A stretch of 64,000 nucleotides of DNA from an uncultured Flavobacteriaceae bacterium (GTDB taxonomy: Bacteria > Bacteroidota > Bacteroidia > Flavobacteriales > Flavobacteriaceae). A program made the translations under genes and the position numbers. The stretch is taken from NCBI GenBank assembly GCA_905181835.1, contig CAJIZF010000004.1, positions 682,001 to 746,000 of the forward strand, read 5' to 3'. The notes below the pieces were generated by a model that worked only from the letters and a program-made list of their open reading frames with translations, did no database searches and was not told the DNA's origin. Positions 33,457-42,753 of the stretch are shown here, one piece after another; position 1 is the stretch's first letter, and each line of letters opens with the position of its first letter.

Positions 33457-34981
33457 AATAAATCACATAGTTAATCGTAAAAACAAAGTTATTTTGGATT
33501 TTGTCAATAGTTGCCTTATCTGTTAAGCCAACATTATAAAGTTGATAATTTCCACTTTGTTGAATTCTTGAATAGGAAAAATCAATACTATAACTCTCAA
33601 GATAAATTCCTAATCCTCCTGAAAAACCTATTAAATCTCCTATTGTATTTTCGCTCGTATAGGGGCTTTGTTCAAATTGATAACCTCCCCTAAAACTCAA
33701 TCTATTAAACCTGTATTCGCCACCAATTTTAATGGCAGATGATCCTTTTAACTCGTTTTTGATATTCGTGTTTATATCATTAAAATAGGTACTAGAGGAT
33801 GTGCTAAAACGAGTGGATTTATAATCCTTATAAGAATAGTCAACACTTATCAAGCCTCTCTTTCCAAAAATGTATGCCCCACTAAAAGCTAATTTCCATG
33901 GCGTAGTTAAGCTGTATTTTGAAAAAACGTTCACAATTCTTGGATTGATATACTCATTGTAACTTAGTCCGCCTAGTTCTCTTGTAGTTTCAATGTATTG
34001 AGAGGTTTCCTCATAAATATTGTACCAAGTGGGAGTATCAAAGGTTGTTCCAATTTTTAGACTGTTTGTGATTTTTGCAATAGCACCTATCTGAGCAGAA
34101 AAGCCACCGCCGTAGGCATATAAATCATTTTGAAAACCAATATAACTTACAGAACCCCCCGAATTATTATTGGTTTCGTTTAAAAATGTACTTTGCCTAT
34201 AATTGAAATTATTGCTATTAAGATTAATTCCTATCGAAACAACATTTTTAATTTCAGCAGCAAAATTAAATGCATATTTTCCGTTATATCCAATGGAACT
34301 GTAATAGTAGTTTTGGTTAAAAATTCCCGCCGCTACATTGGATTCATATTCGCTGTTTTCAGGATCATTAGCGTTAATTGGATCAATTATATAACTTTGA
34401 TATCCTAAAAAAGCATTCTGCGTGGAAACTCCGTAATTTGCTCCCAAATAAGCATATAAACTCGAGATCGTTTCAGAACTTTGTAATTGGAGTAAATCCA
34501 GTGATACTCCATCTGCTTGTTCAAGAAAATAATCAGCAATGGAGTTATTACCTGAACCAGCTATAAAAATTTCATTATCAAAATTATTGGCAGCAACATA
34601 ACTGAATCCTCCAGAAAATTTATTAAATGCAGATTTTTTATTTCTATTAATTGCGGAAAAAATAAAGCCGGCTTGATTAAATTTTAAGTTAGTATTGGTA
34701 GCTTCTTTATTTGTCTCAAAATAATTGGATCTATTTTTTTTATTGAGAACAGAAATTGTAGCTGATCCAGTACTTTTGATAAAAATTGCACTTCCTGCTG
34801 GGTTTATAATTATAGAGGAAACATCTGCTCCAAGTGCTCCGAATGCACCGCTCATCGCATTAAATCTTGCGGTTCCATTAAGTGATTCTGATGAATATCT
34901 GAGTGCATCTTTGATATTCTGCGCTTTTAAATTTGAAACTGAGATGAAAGCTACAAATAAAATAAATAATCTATTTATCAT
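33455..34981 (-). CDS. FadL/OmpP1-type outer-membrane transport protein
   Basis: 508 residues with signal peptide MINRLFILFVAFISVSNLKAQ. The start of the mature protein fits the FadL/OmpP1/TodX family: a short N-terminal plug region (ALRYSSESLNGTARFNAMSG), then AFGALGADVSSIIINPAGSA, which is the 'NPAG' motif of this family. The rest alternates aromatic-rich strands and ends on an aromatic residue (FTINYVIY), as expected for an outer-membrane barrel. The family moves hydrophobic compounds across the outer membrane; the substrate here cannot be told. It lies 18 bp from the next gene on the same strand, so the two may be co-transcribed. Confidence 0.88.
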   Translation of the reverse strand: MINRLFILFVAFISVSNLKAQNIKDALRYSSESLNGTARFNAMSGAFGALGADVSSIIINPAGSAIFIKSTGSATISVLNKKNRSNYFETNKEATNTNLKFNQAGFIFSAINRNKKSAFNKFSGGFSYVAANNFDNEIFIAGSGNNSIADYFLEQADGVSLDLLQLQSSETISSLYAYLGANYGVSTQNAFLGYQSYIIDPINANDPENSEYESNVAAGIFNQNYYYSSIGYNGKYAFNFAAEIKNVVSIGINLNSNNFNYRQSTFLNETNNNSGGSVSYIGFQNDLYAYGGGFSAQIGAIAKITNSLKIGTTFDTPTWYNIYEETSQYIETTRELGGLSYNEYINPRIVNVFSKYSLTTPWKLAFSGAYIFGKRGLISVDYSYKDYKSTRFSTSSSTYFNDINTNIKNELKGSSAIKIGGEYRFNRLSFRGGYQFEQSPYTSENTIGDLIGFSGGLGIYLESYSIDFSYSRIQQSGNYQLYNVGLTDKATIDKIQNNFVFTINYVIY

Positions 34982-34999
34982 AGAATTTGAATGATGCTA

Positions 35000-36025
35000 T
35001 TAAAGACCGCCTCTTCTACCACTACCTCCTCGCGATCCGCTTCCTCGCGATCCACCACCGTAACTACCACTTCTTGTTGAACCACCTCTATAGGAACTAC
35101 TTGGTTTTGAACTTGGTCTCGTCCTGGTAGTTGTACTTGGCTTGGTGCTTGGCTTTGAGGGTTTGTAATTTCTTTTAGAATAATTTCTATTATTTGAATT
35201 TCCTTGATAACTTGGTTTTGTAGATGGTCTTACGTTTCCAATATTTGATTGTGATCTTCTATTTGATTGAGTTCTTGAATAATTGTTATTTTGAGTGCGG
35301 TAATTTCCTCTTCGATTATAATTAGTTCCTCTACTAGTGCTATAATAGTTGTTACTTCGACCTCTATTATATGTTCTAGCCATGGTATAGCCGTAATTAC
35401 TTCGCCCTCTATTATAAGCGTAACCATAATAGCCCCCATGCCCAGGGTGTCCGTATCCATAATAGCCTCCATATCCGTAATGTGGATATGGGTAGGGGTA
35501 GCCCCATCCGTATCCATAGTATGGATTATAACCACCCCAATAATAGGGATAGCCCCATCCCCAGCCAAATCCAATATTCCATCCTCCATAATTGGGCGCA
35601 TAATTATATCCGCCATACACATTGATGGATACTTGTGTTGAATTGGTTCCCCAGGAACCGTATTCTTCATCAAATTCTGAAATATAATCTCTTTTTTCTG
35701 TTATTACGTAACCCTCAGCATCTAGCGTATCTTTTGAATGATAAGCCTCAACATCTGTTAAAATTGTATTTTCCTCTGGTAAATTTTGATAATCTAGTGA
35801 CTTGGTCTGAAAATATTGTTTGTAATAGTTGTTTTTGTCTTCATTTTCGATAACATCATTTTCGATGACACCATTTTCGACGACAGCTGTTTTATTTGAA
35901 CTATAGATCCCATCAGATTCATCATAATTTTTAACATTATAAGTTCCACAGGAACCGATCAAAAAAGTTATTGAACCAAGAATTAGTATAGGATTTAATT
36001 TTTTTAAATAAGTAGAGGTTTTCAT
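35000..36025 (-). CDS. Gly/Tyr/Arg/Ser-rich lipoprotein of unknown function
   Basis: 341 residues. A lipobox (LIGSC, Cys26) predicts a lipoprotein. Residues about 60-125 are ordinary sequence (DAEGYVITEKRDYISEF); from about 130 onward the chain is low-complexity: first Gly/Tyr/Trp/Pro-rich, then Arg/Ser/Asn-rich, ending in Gly/Arg/Ser repeats. Similar proteins sit beside proS in other flavobacteria and have sometimes been labelled 'vitellogenin-like', which I regard as a low-complexity artefact. Function unknown. It is divergent from proS with 103 bp between. The repeat-rich DNA gives long antisense open frames, which I do not consider genes. Confidence 0.8.
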   Translation of the reverse strand: MKTSTYLKKLNPILILGSITFLIGSCGTYNVKNYDESDGIYSSNKTAVVENGVIENDVIENEDKNNYYKQYFQTKSLDYQNLPEENTILTDVEAYHSKDTLDAEGYVITEKRDYISEFDEEYGSWGTNSTQVSINVYGGYNYAPNYGGWNIGFGWGWGYPYYWGGYNPYYGYGWGYPYPYPHYGYGGYYGYGHPGHGGYYGYAYNRGRSNYGYTMARTYNRGRSNNYYSTSRGTNYNRRGNYRTQNNNYSRTQSNRRSQSNIGNVRPSTKPSYQGNSNNRNYSKRNYKPSKPSTKPSTTTRTRPSSKPSSSYRGGSTRSGSYGGGSRGSGSRGGSGRRGGL

Positions 36026-36128
36026 AACAATAGCAATTTAATTGTTGGACATTATAAATTTAAGTAGTTTTGCCGAGAACTAAACTAATTTTAACAATAA
36101 TTACAATATTTGTGCCAAACACATTACT

Positions 36129-37601
36129 ATGGCTAAAAATCTAACAAAAAGAAGTGAAGACTATTCAAAATGGTATAATGAACTGGTTATCAATGCTGAT
36201 TTAGCTGAGAATTCTGGTGTAAGAGGATGCATGGTTATTAAACCTTATGGTTTTTCTATTTGGGAAAAAATGCAAGCTGAATTGGATAGAATGTTTAAAG
36301 AAACCGGCCATCAAAATGCCTATTTTCCTTTGTTTATACCTAAATCATATTTTAGCAAGGAAGCAAGCCATGTCGATGGTTTTGCGAAGGAATGTGCAGT
36401 AGTTACTCATTACCGATTAAAAGATGATGGAGAAGGAGGGGTAGTTGTTGACCCTAGTGCAAAATTAGAAGAAGAATTGATAGTTAGACCTACTTCTGAG
36501 ACCATTATTTGGGATACTTACAGAAAGTGGATACAGTCTTACAGAGATTTGCCATTGCTAGTAAATCAATGGGCAAACGTCGTTCGTTGGGAAATGAGAA
36601 CTCGACTATTCCTTCGAACTTCTGAATTTTTATGGCAAGAAGGGCACACTGCTCATGCTACCAAAAAAGAAGCCATTGAGGAAACAGAACAAATGGTTAA
36701 TGTGTATGCTGATTTTGTTGAAGAATTTATGGCTGTCCCAGTAATTAAAGGGTTTAAGACTGCTAGTGAGCGTTTTGCTGGAGCAGAAGAAACCTACTGT
36801 ATCGAAGCTTTGATGCAAGATGGAAAAGCGTTGCAAGCAGGGACCTCTCATTTTCTAGGTCAAAATTTTGCAAAAGCATTTGATGTTAAATTTACTGCTA
36901 AAGACGGAAAACAAGACTATGTTTGGGCTACTTCTTGGGGGGTTTCCACCCGATTAATGGGGGCATTAATTATGACTCATAGTGACGATAACGGATTGGT
37001 TTTACCTCCAAAATTAGCACCTAATCAAGTTGTAATTGTACCTATTTACAGGAGTGAAGAACAATTTGATTTAGTGAGTGATATTGCCAACCAAGTAATG
37101 AAAGAGTTAAGAGCCGAAGGAATTCGAGTTAAGTTTGATCATAGAGATACTCACAAGCCAGGCTGGAAATTTAATGAATACGAATTAAAAGGAGTACCAG
37201 TAAGATTAGCAATAGGACCAAGAGATGTTGAAAATGGAACTTTAGAATTAGCAAGACGTGACACATTAACTAAAGAAATAATTTCAAGAAGTGAAGTGAT
37301 TGCTACAGTCGTTCAGCTTATGGATGAAATTCAAAGTAATTTATATAATAAGGCAGCTAACTTCAGAACTGAAAATACAACAGAAGTAAAAAGTTATGAC
37401 GAATTCAAAGAAGTTTTAAATTCTAAAGGAGGATTTATTTTAGCACATTGGGATGGCACTTCTGAAACAGAAGAAAAGATTAAAAACGAAACAAAAGCAA
37501 CGATAAGATGTATCCCTTTAGACGCTAAAGAAGAGCCTGGATCGTGCATGATTACAGGTAAACCGTCAAATAAAAAAGTTTTATTTGCTAAGGCCTATTA
37601 A
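36129..37601 (+). CDS. proS: proline--tRNA ligase, archaeal/eukaryotic type
   Basis: Charges tRNA-Pro. 490 residues, the short form (type 3) without the editing insertion. Class II motifs are visible: [10 protein letters not shown] (motif 2 region), [23 protein letters not shown] and the [16 protein letters not shown] region, plus the anticodon-binding domain ([26 protein letters not shown]) and a short C-terminal domain. It is followed directly by tRNA-Glu and rpsT. Confidence 0.96.
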   Translation: MAKNLTKRSEDYSKWYNELVINADLAENSGVRGCMVIKPYGFSIWEKMQAELDRMFKETGHQNAYFPLFIPKSYFSKEASHVDGFAKECAVVTHYRLKDDGEGGVVVDPSAKLEEELIVRPTSETIIWDTYRKWIQSYRDLPLLVNQWANVVRWEMRTRLFLRTSEFLWQEGHTAHATKKEAIEETEQMVNVYADFVEEFMAVPVIKGFKTASERFAGAEETYCIEALMQDGKALQAGTSHFLGQNFAKAFDVKFTAKDGKQDYVWATSWGVSTRLMGALIMTHSDDNGLVLPPKLAPNQVVIVPIYRSEEQFDLVSDIANQVMKELRAEGIRVKFDHRDTHKPGWKFNEYELKGVPVRLAIGPRDVENGTLELARRDTLTKEIISRSEVIATVVQLMDEIQSNLYNKAANFRTENTTEVKSYDEFKEVLNSKGGFILAHWDGTSETEEKIKNETKATIRCIPLDAKEEPGSCMITGKPSNKKVLFAKAY

Positions 37602-37626
37602 TTTTAAAAAAAAACTTCCTGTAAAC

Positions 37627-37656
37627 TTGTTGCATTTAAAAATAGTTGTACTTTTG
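37627..37656 (+). promoter_or_regulatory. promoter for tRNA-Glu
   Basis: TTG at 37627-37629 and TACTTTTG at 37649-37656 (TANNTTTG) have a 19-nt spacer, the best match to the flavobacterial promoter consensus in the window. The tRNA begins 22 bp after the -7 box. Confidence 0.6.
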
Positions 37657-37677
37657 CATCCGAATTTAAAAATAAAC

Positions 37678-37749
37678 GGTCCGTTCGTCTAGGGGTTAGG
37701 ACGCCAGGTTTTCATCCTGGTAACAGGGGTTCGATTCCCCTACGGACTA
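37678..37749 (+). tRNA. tRNA-Glu (anticodon TTC)
   Basis: A 72-nt cloverleaf. The acceptor stem GGTCCGT / ACGGACT has an opening G-U pair, the anticodon stem CCAGG / CCTGG encloses TTTTCAT (anticodon TTC), and the T arm is CAGGGGTTCGATTCCCCTA. CCA is not encoded. It lies between proS and rpsT. Confidence 0.97.
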
Positions 37750-37774
37750 CAAATAAGAATTAAAAAATAATATC

Positions 37775-38026
37775 ATGGCAAATCATAAGTCAGCATTAAA
37801 GAGAATAAGAAATAGTGAAGTGAAACGTTTACGTAATCGCTACCAACACAAAACAACTCGTAATGCAATGAAGAAATTTGTTGAAACAACAGATAAAAAA
37901 GAAGCTGAAAAATTGTTTTCAGGAGTTATTTCTATGATAGACAAACTAGCGAAAAATAATGTTATTCATAATAACAAAGCATCCAATTTAAAGTCTAACA
38001 TGGCTAAACACGTTGCTTCTCTATAA
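37775..38026 (+). CDS. rpsT: 30S ribosomal protein S20
   Basis: 83 residues, very basic and helical, with the family start MANHKSALKRIRNSEVKRLR and a conserved NVIHNNKASNLKSNMAKHV end. It binds 16S rRNA early in 30S assembly. It is 25 bp after tRNA-Glu, so the two probably share a transcript, and it is closed by a strong terminator at 38044. Confidence 0.96.
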   Translation: MANHKSALKRIRNSEVKRLRNRYQHKTTRNAMKKFVETTDKKEAEKLFSGVISMIDKLAKNNVIHNNKASNLKSNMAKHVASL

Positions 38027-38043
38027 CATAAATCGATTAAAAT

Positions 38044-38082
38044 AAAAAAAACTCCTTTGATCATTTCAAAGGAGTTTTTTTG
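38044..38082 (+). terminator. Rho-independent terminator after rpsT
   Basis: ACTCCTTTGA (38051-38060) pairs perfectly with TCAAAGGAGT (38066-38075), with an A run before and a T run after. Confidence 0.9.
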
Positions 38083-38120
38083 TGAGTCATATTTAATTTT
38101 TATTGATGATAAAACAAATG

Positions 38121-38128
38121 TATCTTTG
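38121..38128 (+). promoter_or_regulatory. -7 promoter box for the HTTM gene
   Basis: TATCTTTG matches TANNTTTG. The ATG at 38151 follows 22 bp later. A TTG at 38103 has a 15-nt spacer, shorter than usual. The box argues against the longer in-frame start at 38103. Confidence 0.45.
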
Positions 38129-38150
38129 TTTTATCATCAATAATTTTAAA

Positions 38151-39572
38151 ATGTTATCTTATTTAAAAAGGTTTCTATTTAATCCAATAAATCCAAGTAT
38201 TATTTGTCTTTATAGGATTATTTTTGGATGCTTCATGCTCTACCAAGTAATAGTTTATTATAAAATGGACTATACTTATCAATTTATGGCTGGTCCTCAA
38301 GTATTATTTCCCTATAATGGATTAGAGTTTATTATTCCAGTTCAAATTGAAATTTTAAAAGTGATCCATTTCATTTTATTAATCTCAACTATTTTTATTA
38401 TTGTTGGATATAGATATCGATTAGCTTCTCTAGTATTTTTTTTAGGATTTACCTATTTTTATTTAGTTGATGTAACTCTTTATAACAATCATTTTTATTT
38501 AATATCATTAATATCTTTGGCGTTAATATTCATTAATGCAGACGTAAAATATAGTATTAAATCTAAAAAATTTATTTCACAAAACATCAGAATACCTGCT
38601 TGGAATCAACATATTTTAATTTTTTTAATTTCATTACCTTATTTTTTTGGAGCAATTGCTAAACTATCTGACAACTGGCTAAAAACTGATTTACCTTTAT
38701 TAATTTTTGAAAATGTAAAAGACACTATTTTAAACGGTTTAATTCCTGACGATTTATTTTTAATTTTAATTAAATATGGCGCTATTATTTACGACTTTTC
38801 AATTGTTTTTTTATTACTAAATAAAAAAACAAGAAAAATTGGTGTAATACTTTTATTAATTTTTAACTTAACGAATGGCAACATATTATTTGATGATATT
38901 GGGTTATTTCCTCTTTTAATGATTTTTTCAACAATTTTATTTTTCGATTCTGAAAATATAAATAATTATATAATAAAATTATTGCCAAGTAAAAATCAAT
39001 ATAAGAATTTGAATAAACTTGAAATTAAGCTCTTAAAAAGAAAAGAAAAAAACAATTTACTTGAACAAAAAAACCATAATAATCTTAATCGTATTTCATG
39101 GAATAATAATGAGAAAATAACGACACTTTTTTTAACTTTATTTTTTTTGTTTCATCTTCTATTTCCGCTTAGACATTTTCTATTAACTAACAATCCAGAA
39201 TGGACCGGTTTAGGCTCTCATTTTTCTTGGAGAATGAAAATGCAATCAAAAGAAATAACTAATTTTAATGTTTATGCAATTAATAGAAATACAAATTATA
39301 GAGTAAACATTGATGTAAGGTCATACCTAAGTAAAAATCAAATTAAGCACATAGCTGACGATCCTCGTAATCTTATTTATCTTGCAAAATATTTTTATCC
39401 TTTGATTGAAAAAAATTATAGATTTAGAGATTGGAAGGTAATAATAGAGTTAGAAGTAAAGTTTAATGGTTTTAAATCTCAAAATTATATTTCACCTAGT
39501 GCTGATCTTGTGAGGTTAGATACAAATCCATTCTCCAATAAAAATTGGATTCTACCATTAAAAAAGATCTAA
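38151..39572 (+). CDS. HTTM-domain membrane protein, vitamin K-dependent gamma-carboxylase homologue
   Basis: 473 residues from the ATG at 38151 (chosen because a TATCTTTG promoter box overlaps the longer start). About seven hydrophobic segments, then a soluble C-terminal part after residue ~330. The family features of the gamma-glutamyl carboxylase / HTTM group are visible: YNNHFYL with His114, and YFFGAIAKLSDNW with Lys171, matching the positions I recall as His160 and Lys218 (the proposed catalytic base) in the human enzyme. Bacterial members occur in Bacteroidota and Leptospira; what they modify is mostly unknown. The gene is unusually AT- and Lys/Asn-rich compared with its neighbours. 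Its stop codon overlaps that of coaD. Confidence 0.8.
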   Translation: MLSYLKRFLFNPINPSIICLYRIIFGCFMLYQVIVYYKMDYTYQFMAGPQVLFPYNGLEFIIPVQIEILKVIHFILLISTIFIIVGYRYRLASLVFFLGFTYFYLVDVTLYNNHFYLISLISLALIFINADVKYSIKSKKFISQNIRIPAWNQHILIFLISLPYFFGAIAKLSDNWLKTDLPLLIFENVKDTILNGLIPDDLFLILIKYGAIIYDFSIVFLLLNKKTRKIGVILLLIFNLTNGNILFDDIGLFPLLMIFSTILFFDSENINNYIIKLLPSKNQYKNLNKLEIKLLKRKEKNNLLEQKNHNNLNRISWNNNEKITTLFLTLFFLFHLLFPLRHFLLTNNPEWTGLGSHFSWRMKMQSKEITNFNVYAINRNTNYRVNIDVRSYLSKNQIKHIADDPRNLIYLAKYFYPLIEKNYRFRDWKVIIELEVKFNGFKSQNYISPSADLVRLDTNPFSNKNWILPLKKI

Positions 39573-40024
39573 ATAATAACACTTTCAGGAACCAAACTTT
39601 TGTAATCTCCTTCGTTTTTTATAATATCTCTTACGATCGTAGATGATATGTGAGCTAGTTGGGGGCTAGAAATTAAAAAAACACTTTCGATTTTAGAAAG
39701 AGAGGAGTTTGTCTGAGCAATGGATTGTTCGTAATTAAAATCGGAACTGTTTCTCAATCCTCTTAAAATATATTTTGAATTTACTGATTTACAAAAATCA
39801 ATAGTCAATCCTTTGTAGGATGTAACTTTAATTCTTGGCTCATTTATAAAGGAGTTTTTTATCTGTTGAATTTTATCTTCTAGAGAGAATAATTGTTTTT
39901 TATCAGCATTTACACCAATTGCAATTATTATTTCATCAAAAATTTCAAGCCCTCTGTAAATAAGATCAACATGACCTAAGGTGATAGGATCAAATGATCC
40001 AGGAAATACAGCTTTTTTCATCAT
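39569..40024 (-). CDS. coaD: phosphopantetheine adenylyltransferase
   Basis: Penultimate step of coenzyme A synthesis: 4'-phosphopantetheine plus ATP gives dephospho-CoA. 151 residues, normal for the family. The nucleotidyltransferase motif appears as FPGSFDPITLGHVDL, then ILRGLRNSSDFNYE and the ISSTIVRD motif near the C-terminus. It lies 14 bp after ddl in a ddl-coaD operon and converges on the HTTM gene, with overlapping stop codons. Confidence 0.96.
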   Translation of the reverse strand: MMKKAVFPGSFDPITLGHVDLIYRGLEIFDEIIIAIGVNADKKQLFSLEDKIQQIKNSFINEPRIKVTSYKGLTIDFCKSVNSKYILRGLRNSSDFNYEQSIAQTNSSLSKIESVFLISSPQLAHISSTIVRDIIKNEGDYKSLVPESVII

Positions 40025-40038
40025 TGTTATTTATTAAT

Positions 40039-41016
40039 TTACCCCAGTGCATTTTGAATCAAAATATCAAAAAAATCTGTAAGGCTCATTCCATGTTCTT
40101 TTAACTGTTTAGGAATAATACTCTCTTTTGATAATCCAGGGTTGGTATTAATTTCTAAAAAATAAGGAATCCCATCTTGAATAATAAATTCGCTCCGGGT
40201 AAGTCCTGTCATATTTAAAATTTGGTATATTCTTTTGACTTCTTGTCTTACTTTTTCGGCCTCCTGCTTTGAAATTCGTGCTGGAGTTATTTCATCGGAT
40301 TTGCCAAGATATTTAGCTTCATAATCAAAAAACTCAGTTTTACAAACAATTTCAGTGATAGGTAATATGACAAGATTTTTATTATTATTAAAAACTCCGA
40401 CCGAAACCTCTACACCCTCGATTGATTTTTCAATAATTATTTCTTTGTCTTCTTTATATGCTTTATGAATAGCAGCGTCTAATTCTTCTATTTTAGAAAC
40501 TTTACTTATGCCAAAACTTGATCCAGCTCTATTTGGCTTTACAAAACAGGGTAAGCCAACAGTCTTAATAATCTCCTCGTGAGAAATAACTTCTCCCTCA
40601 TTTAGGTAGTAAGAGTTAGCACATTTTACCCCCGCATTCTTTAAAACCGAAAGACAATCTCTCTTGTTAAAACTGAGCGCAGCTTGATAAAAATGAGCAC
40701 TTGTTTGAGGCATATTTATTAAGGATAAATAAGCCTGCAGGTAACCATCTTCACCAGGGGTTCCATGAATAGTATTAAAAACAACGTCAGGTTGAACGAC
40801 TACTGTACCATCAGAGAAACTAAAATTTGCTTTATTGACAGGATGTTTTCTGCCGTTGGGCGCCATATAATTCCAGCTTTCTTTCGAAATATGGACGGGA
40901 TAAATATGGTATTTATTAGAATCTATAAAATCACAAACTACATTCCCGCTTTTAAGTGAAATTTCAAACTCGCTTGAATAGCCTCCCATTACAACTGCTA
41001 TATGCTTTTTATTCAT
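40039..41016 (-). CDS. ddl: D-alanine--D-alanine ligase
   Basis: ATP-dependent joining of two D-alanines for peptidoglycan. 325 residues of the ATP-grasp family: N-terminal MGGYSSEFEISLKSG, NTIHGTPGEDGYLQAYL, VKPNRAGSSFGISKV for ATP binding, VEVSVGVF, and the metal-binding end YFLEINTNPGLSKES. It is the upstream gene of the ddl-coaD pair and is transcribed divergently from the PASTA-protein gene. Confidence 0.96.
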   Translation of the reverse strand: MNKKHIAVVMGGYSSEFEISLKSGNVVCDFIDSNKYHIYPVHISKESWNYMAPNGRKHPVNKANFSFSDGTVVVQPDVVFNTIHGTPGEDGYLQAYLSLINMPQTSAHFYQAALSFNKRDCLSVLKNAGVKCANSYYLNEGEVISHEEIIKTVGLPCFVKPNRAGSSFGISKVSKIEELDAAIHKAYKEDKEIIIEKSIEGVEVSVGVFNNNKNLVILPITEIVCKTEFFDYEAKYLGKSDEITPARISKQEAEKVRQEVKRIYQILNMTGLTRSEFIIQDGIPYFLEINTNPGLSKESIIPKQLKEHGMSLTDFFDILIQNALG

Positions 41017-41088
41017 AACAAAACTTTAAAAGCTACGTTTAACAAAAATATCATTATTCATTTATAAAGATACTAACTTTAGGTTTTA

Positions 41089-41096
41089 TATTTTTG
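41089..41096 (+). promoter_or_regulatory. -7 promoter box upstream of the PASTA gene
   Basis: TATTTTTG fits TANNTTTG and lies 17 bp before the ATG at 41114. No clear TTG is found at the expected distance. Confidence 0.35.
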
Positions 41097-41113
41097 TAAA
41101 ATAACATCATCTT

Positions 41114-41692
41114 ATGTCATTTATTAAATTTTTATTTACAAGAGTATTTATAAAACAACTTTTAATAGCAGGTATAGCATTATTTACCTGTGTTATTTTG
41201 ATACTTTTTTGTTTAAAATCAACTACCAACCATGGCCAAAAGATTGAAGTTCCAAATCTAGATAGACTAAGTTTGGTTATGGCTGAAGAAAAGTTAGCTG
41301 AATTAGATCTTAGATTTGCGGTACTGGATTCTTCAAATTACAATCCAAATTTTCCAAAATATTCTGTAATTGAACAAATACCAGAGGCTGGCGAATTCGT
41401 GAAAGAAAACCGTAAAATTTACCTGACACTAAATAGGTCTGGATATGTTTTTTTGGAGGTTCCTAACGTCATTGGTAAAACGAGAAGACAGGCAGCTCCA
41501 ACATTGGTTTCTATGGGTTTTAAAATCGGAAAAATTCAATATAGTTCCTACATAGCATTGGATGAAGTTTTAGAAATGAGCCACAAAGGAAAAAAGATAA
41601 GACCCGGTGATCAACTACAAAAAACCTCCGTTATAGATTTTGTTTTAGGTGATGGTGAGGGTACCTTAAAAAGAAAATTTCATAAAAATTAA
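41114..41692 (+). CDS. membrane-anchored PASTA-domain protein
   Basis: 192 residues. One transmembrane segment at about 13-35, the rest periplasmic. Two PASTA-type modules are visible: IEVPNLDRLSLVMAEEKLAE starting near residue 44, and FLEVPNVIGKTRRQAAPTL near 113, with a partial third. PASTA domains bind peptidoglycan fragments in Gram-positive kinases and PBPs. Here no kinase or transpeptidase domain is attached. Next to rluD (5 bp gap) and divergent from ddl, it may relate to the cell wall, but this is inference. Confidence 0.85.
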   Translation: MSFIKFLFTRVFIKQLLIAGIALFTCVILILFCLKSTTNHGQKIEVPNLDRLSLVMAEEKLAELDLRFAVLDSSNYNPNFPKYSVIEQIPEAGEFVKENRKIYLTLNRSGYVFLEVPNVIGKTRRQAAPTLVSMGFKIGKIQYSSYIALDEVLEMSHKGKKIRPGDQLQKTSVIDFVLGDGEGTLKRKFHKN

Positions 41693-41697
41693 ATCGG

Positions 41698-42741
41698 ATG
41701 GAGGAGGAAAACAAAATAGATGAGCCAATCAATGAAAATAAAGACTTATACGAACATTTTAATTTTGTTGCACAAAAAGGTCAACAGCCGCTTCGAGTTG
41801 ACAAGTATTTGATGAATTACATAGAAAATGCAACACGTAGTAAAATTCAACAAGCTGCTAAAGATGGAAATATTTATGTAAATGATGTCACTGTTAAATC
41901 CAATTATAAGGTAAAGCCCAATGATGTAGTTCGAGTTTTATTTGAGCATCCCCCTTACGAATTTTTATTAGTCCCAGAAGATATTCCACTTACCATTGTC
42001 TATGAAGACGATGCGTTACTCTTAGTTAACAAACCCGCAGGGATGGTAGTTCATCCAGGACACGGAAATTATAGTGGTACCTTAATTAATGCATTGACTT
42101 TTCATTTTGATAATCTGCCAAATAACAGTAGCAATCGTCCTGGCTTGGTGCATCGCATAGATAAAGATACCAGCGGGCTACTTGTGGTCGCAAAAACAGA
42201 AGAGGCTATGACACACCTAGCCCAGCAATTTTTTGATAAAACATCAGAGCGAGAATATATAGCTTTGGTATGGGGTGACGTTAAAGAAGATCAAGGAACT
42301 ATTGAAGGAGCTATTGGTCGTCATCCAAAAAACAGGCTCCAAAACACGGTTTTTATAGGTGACGATGCACATAAAGGTAAGCCAGCAGTTACTCATTATA
42401 AAGTTTTGGAACGCTTTGGTTATGTCACTTTAGTATCTTGTAAATTGGAAACCGGAAGGACTCACCAAATCAGAGTGCATTTAAAACATATAGGACATAC
42501 TTTATTTAATGACGAACGCTATGGAGGAGATCGAATATTAAAAGGAACGAGTTTTAGTAAGTACAAACAGTTTGTCGAAAATTGTTTTTCTATACTTCCT
42601 CGACAAGCATTGCATGCAAAAACATTGGGTTTTGTTCATCCAGTGACTCAAGAAAAAATGAAATTTGATTCCCCTGTTCCAGACGACATAGCACAATGTC
42701 TTGAAAAATGGCGTAATTATTCAAAGAACTCAATTCAATAA
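41698..42741 (+). CDS. rluD: RluA-family 23S rRNA pseudouridine synthase, RluD-like
   Basis: 347 residues. An S4 RNA-binding domain (about 31-85: RVDKYLMNYIENATRSKIQQ) precedes a pseudouridine synthase domain with the catalytic motif HRIDKDTSGLLVVAKT (Asp155), and GRTHQIRVHLKHIGH. RluD modifies helix 69 of 23S rRNA; which uridines are targeted here is inferred from the domain order. It is 5 bp after the PASTA gene and 12 bp before yaaA, so probably one operon. Confidence 0.92.
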   Translation: MEEENKIDEPINENKDLYEHFNFVAQKGQQPLRVDKYLMNYIENATRSKIQQAAKDGNIYVNDVTVKSNYKVKPNDVVRVLFEHPPYEFLLVPEDIPLTIVYEDDALLLVNKPAGMVVHPGHGNYSGTLINALTFHFDNLPNNSSNRPGLVHRIDKDTSGLLVVAKTEEAMTHLAQQFFDKTSEREYIALVWGDVKEDQGTIEGAIGRHPKNRLQNTVFIGDDAHKGKPAVTHYKVLERFGYVTLVSCKLETGRTHQIRVHLKHIGHTLFNDERYGGDRILKGTSFSKYKQFVENCFSILPRQALHAKTLGFVHPVTQEKMKFDSPVPDDIAQCLEKWRNYSKNSIQ

Positions 42742-42753
42742 TAAATATAACCT

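Noticed and set aside
35230-35673. Long alternative frames over the Gly/Tyr-rich lipoprotein (35230-35673 minus, 35291-35641 plus)
   Set aside because: Low-complexity codons such as GGN/TAY give open frames on all strands; the Ile/Met/Thr- or Ser/Ile-rich products are artefacts.
37678-37749. tRNA gene as an integration site
   Set aside because: No integrase and no repeated tRNA 3' end nearby; proS, the tRNA and rpsT form an ordinary run of genes.
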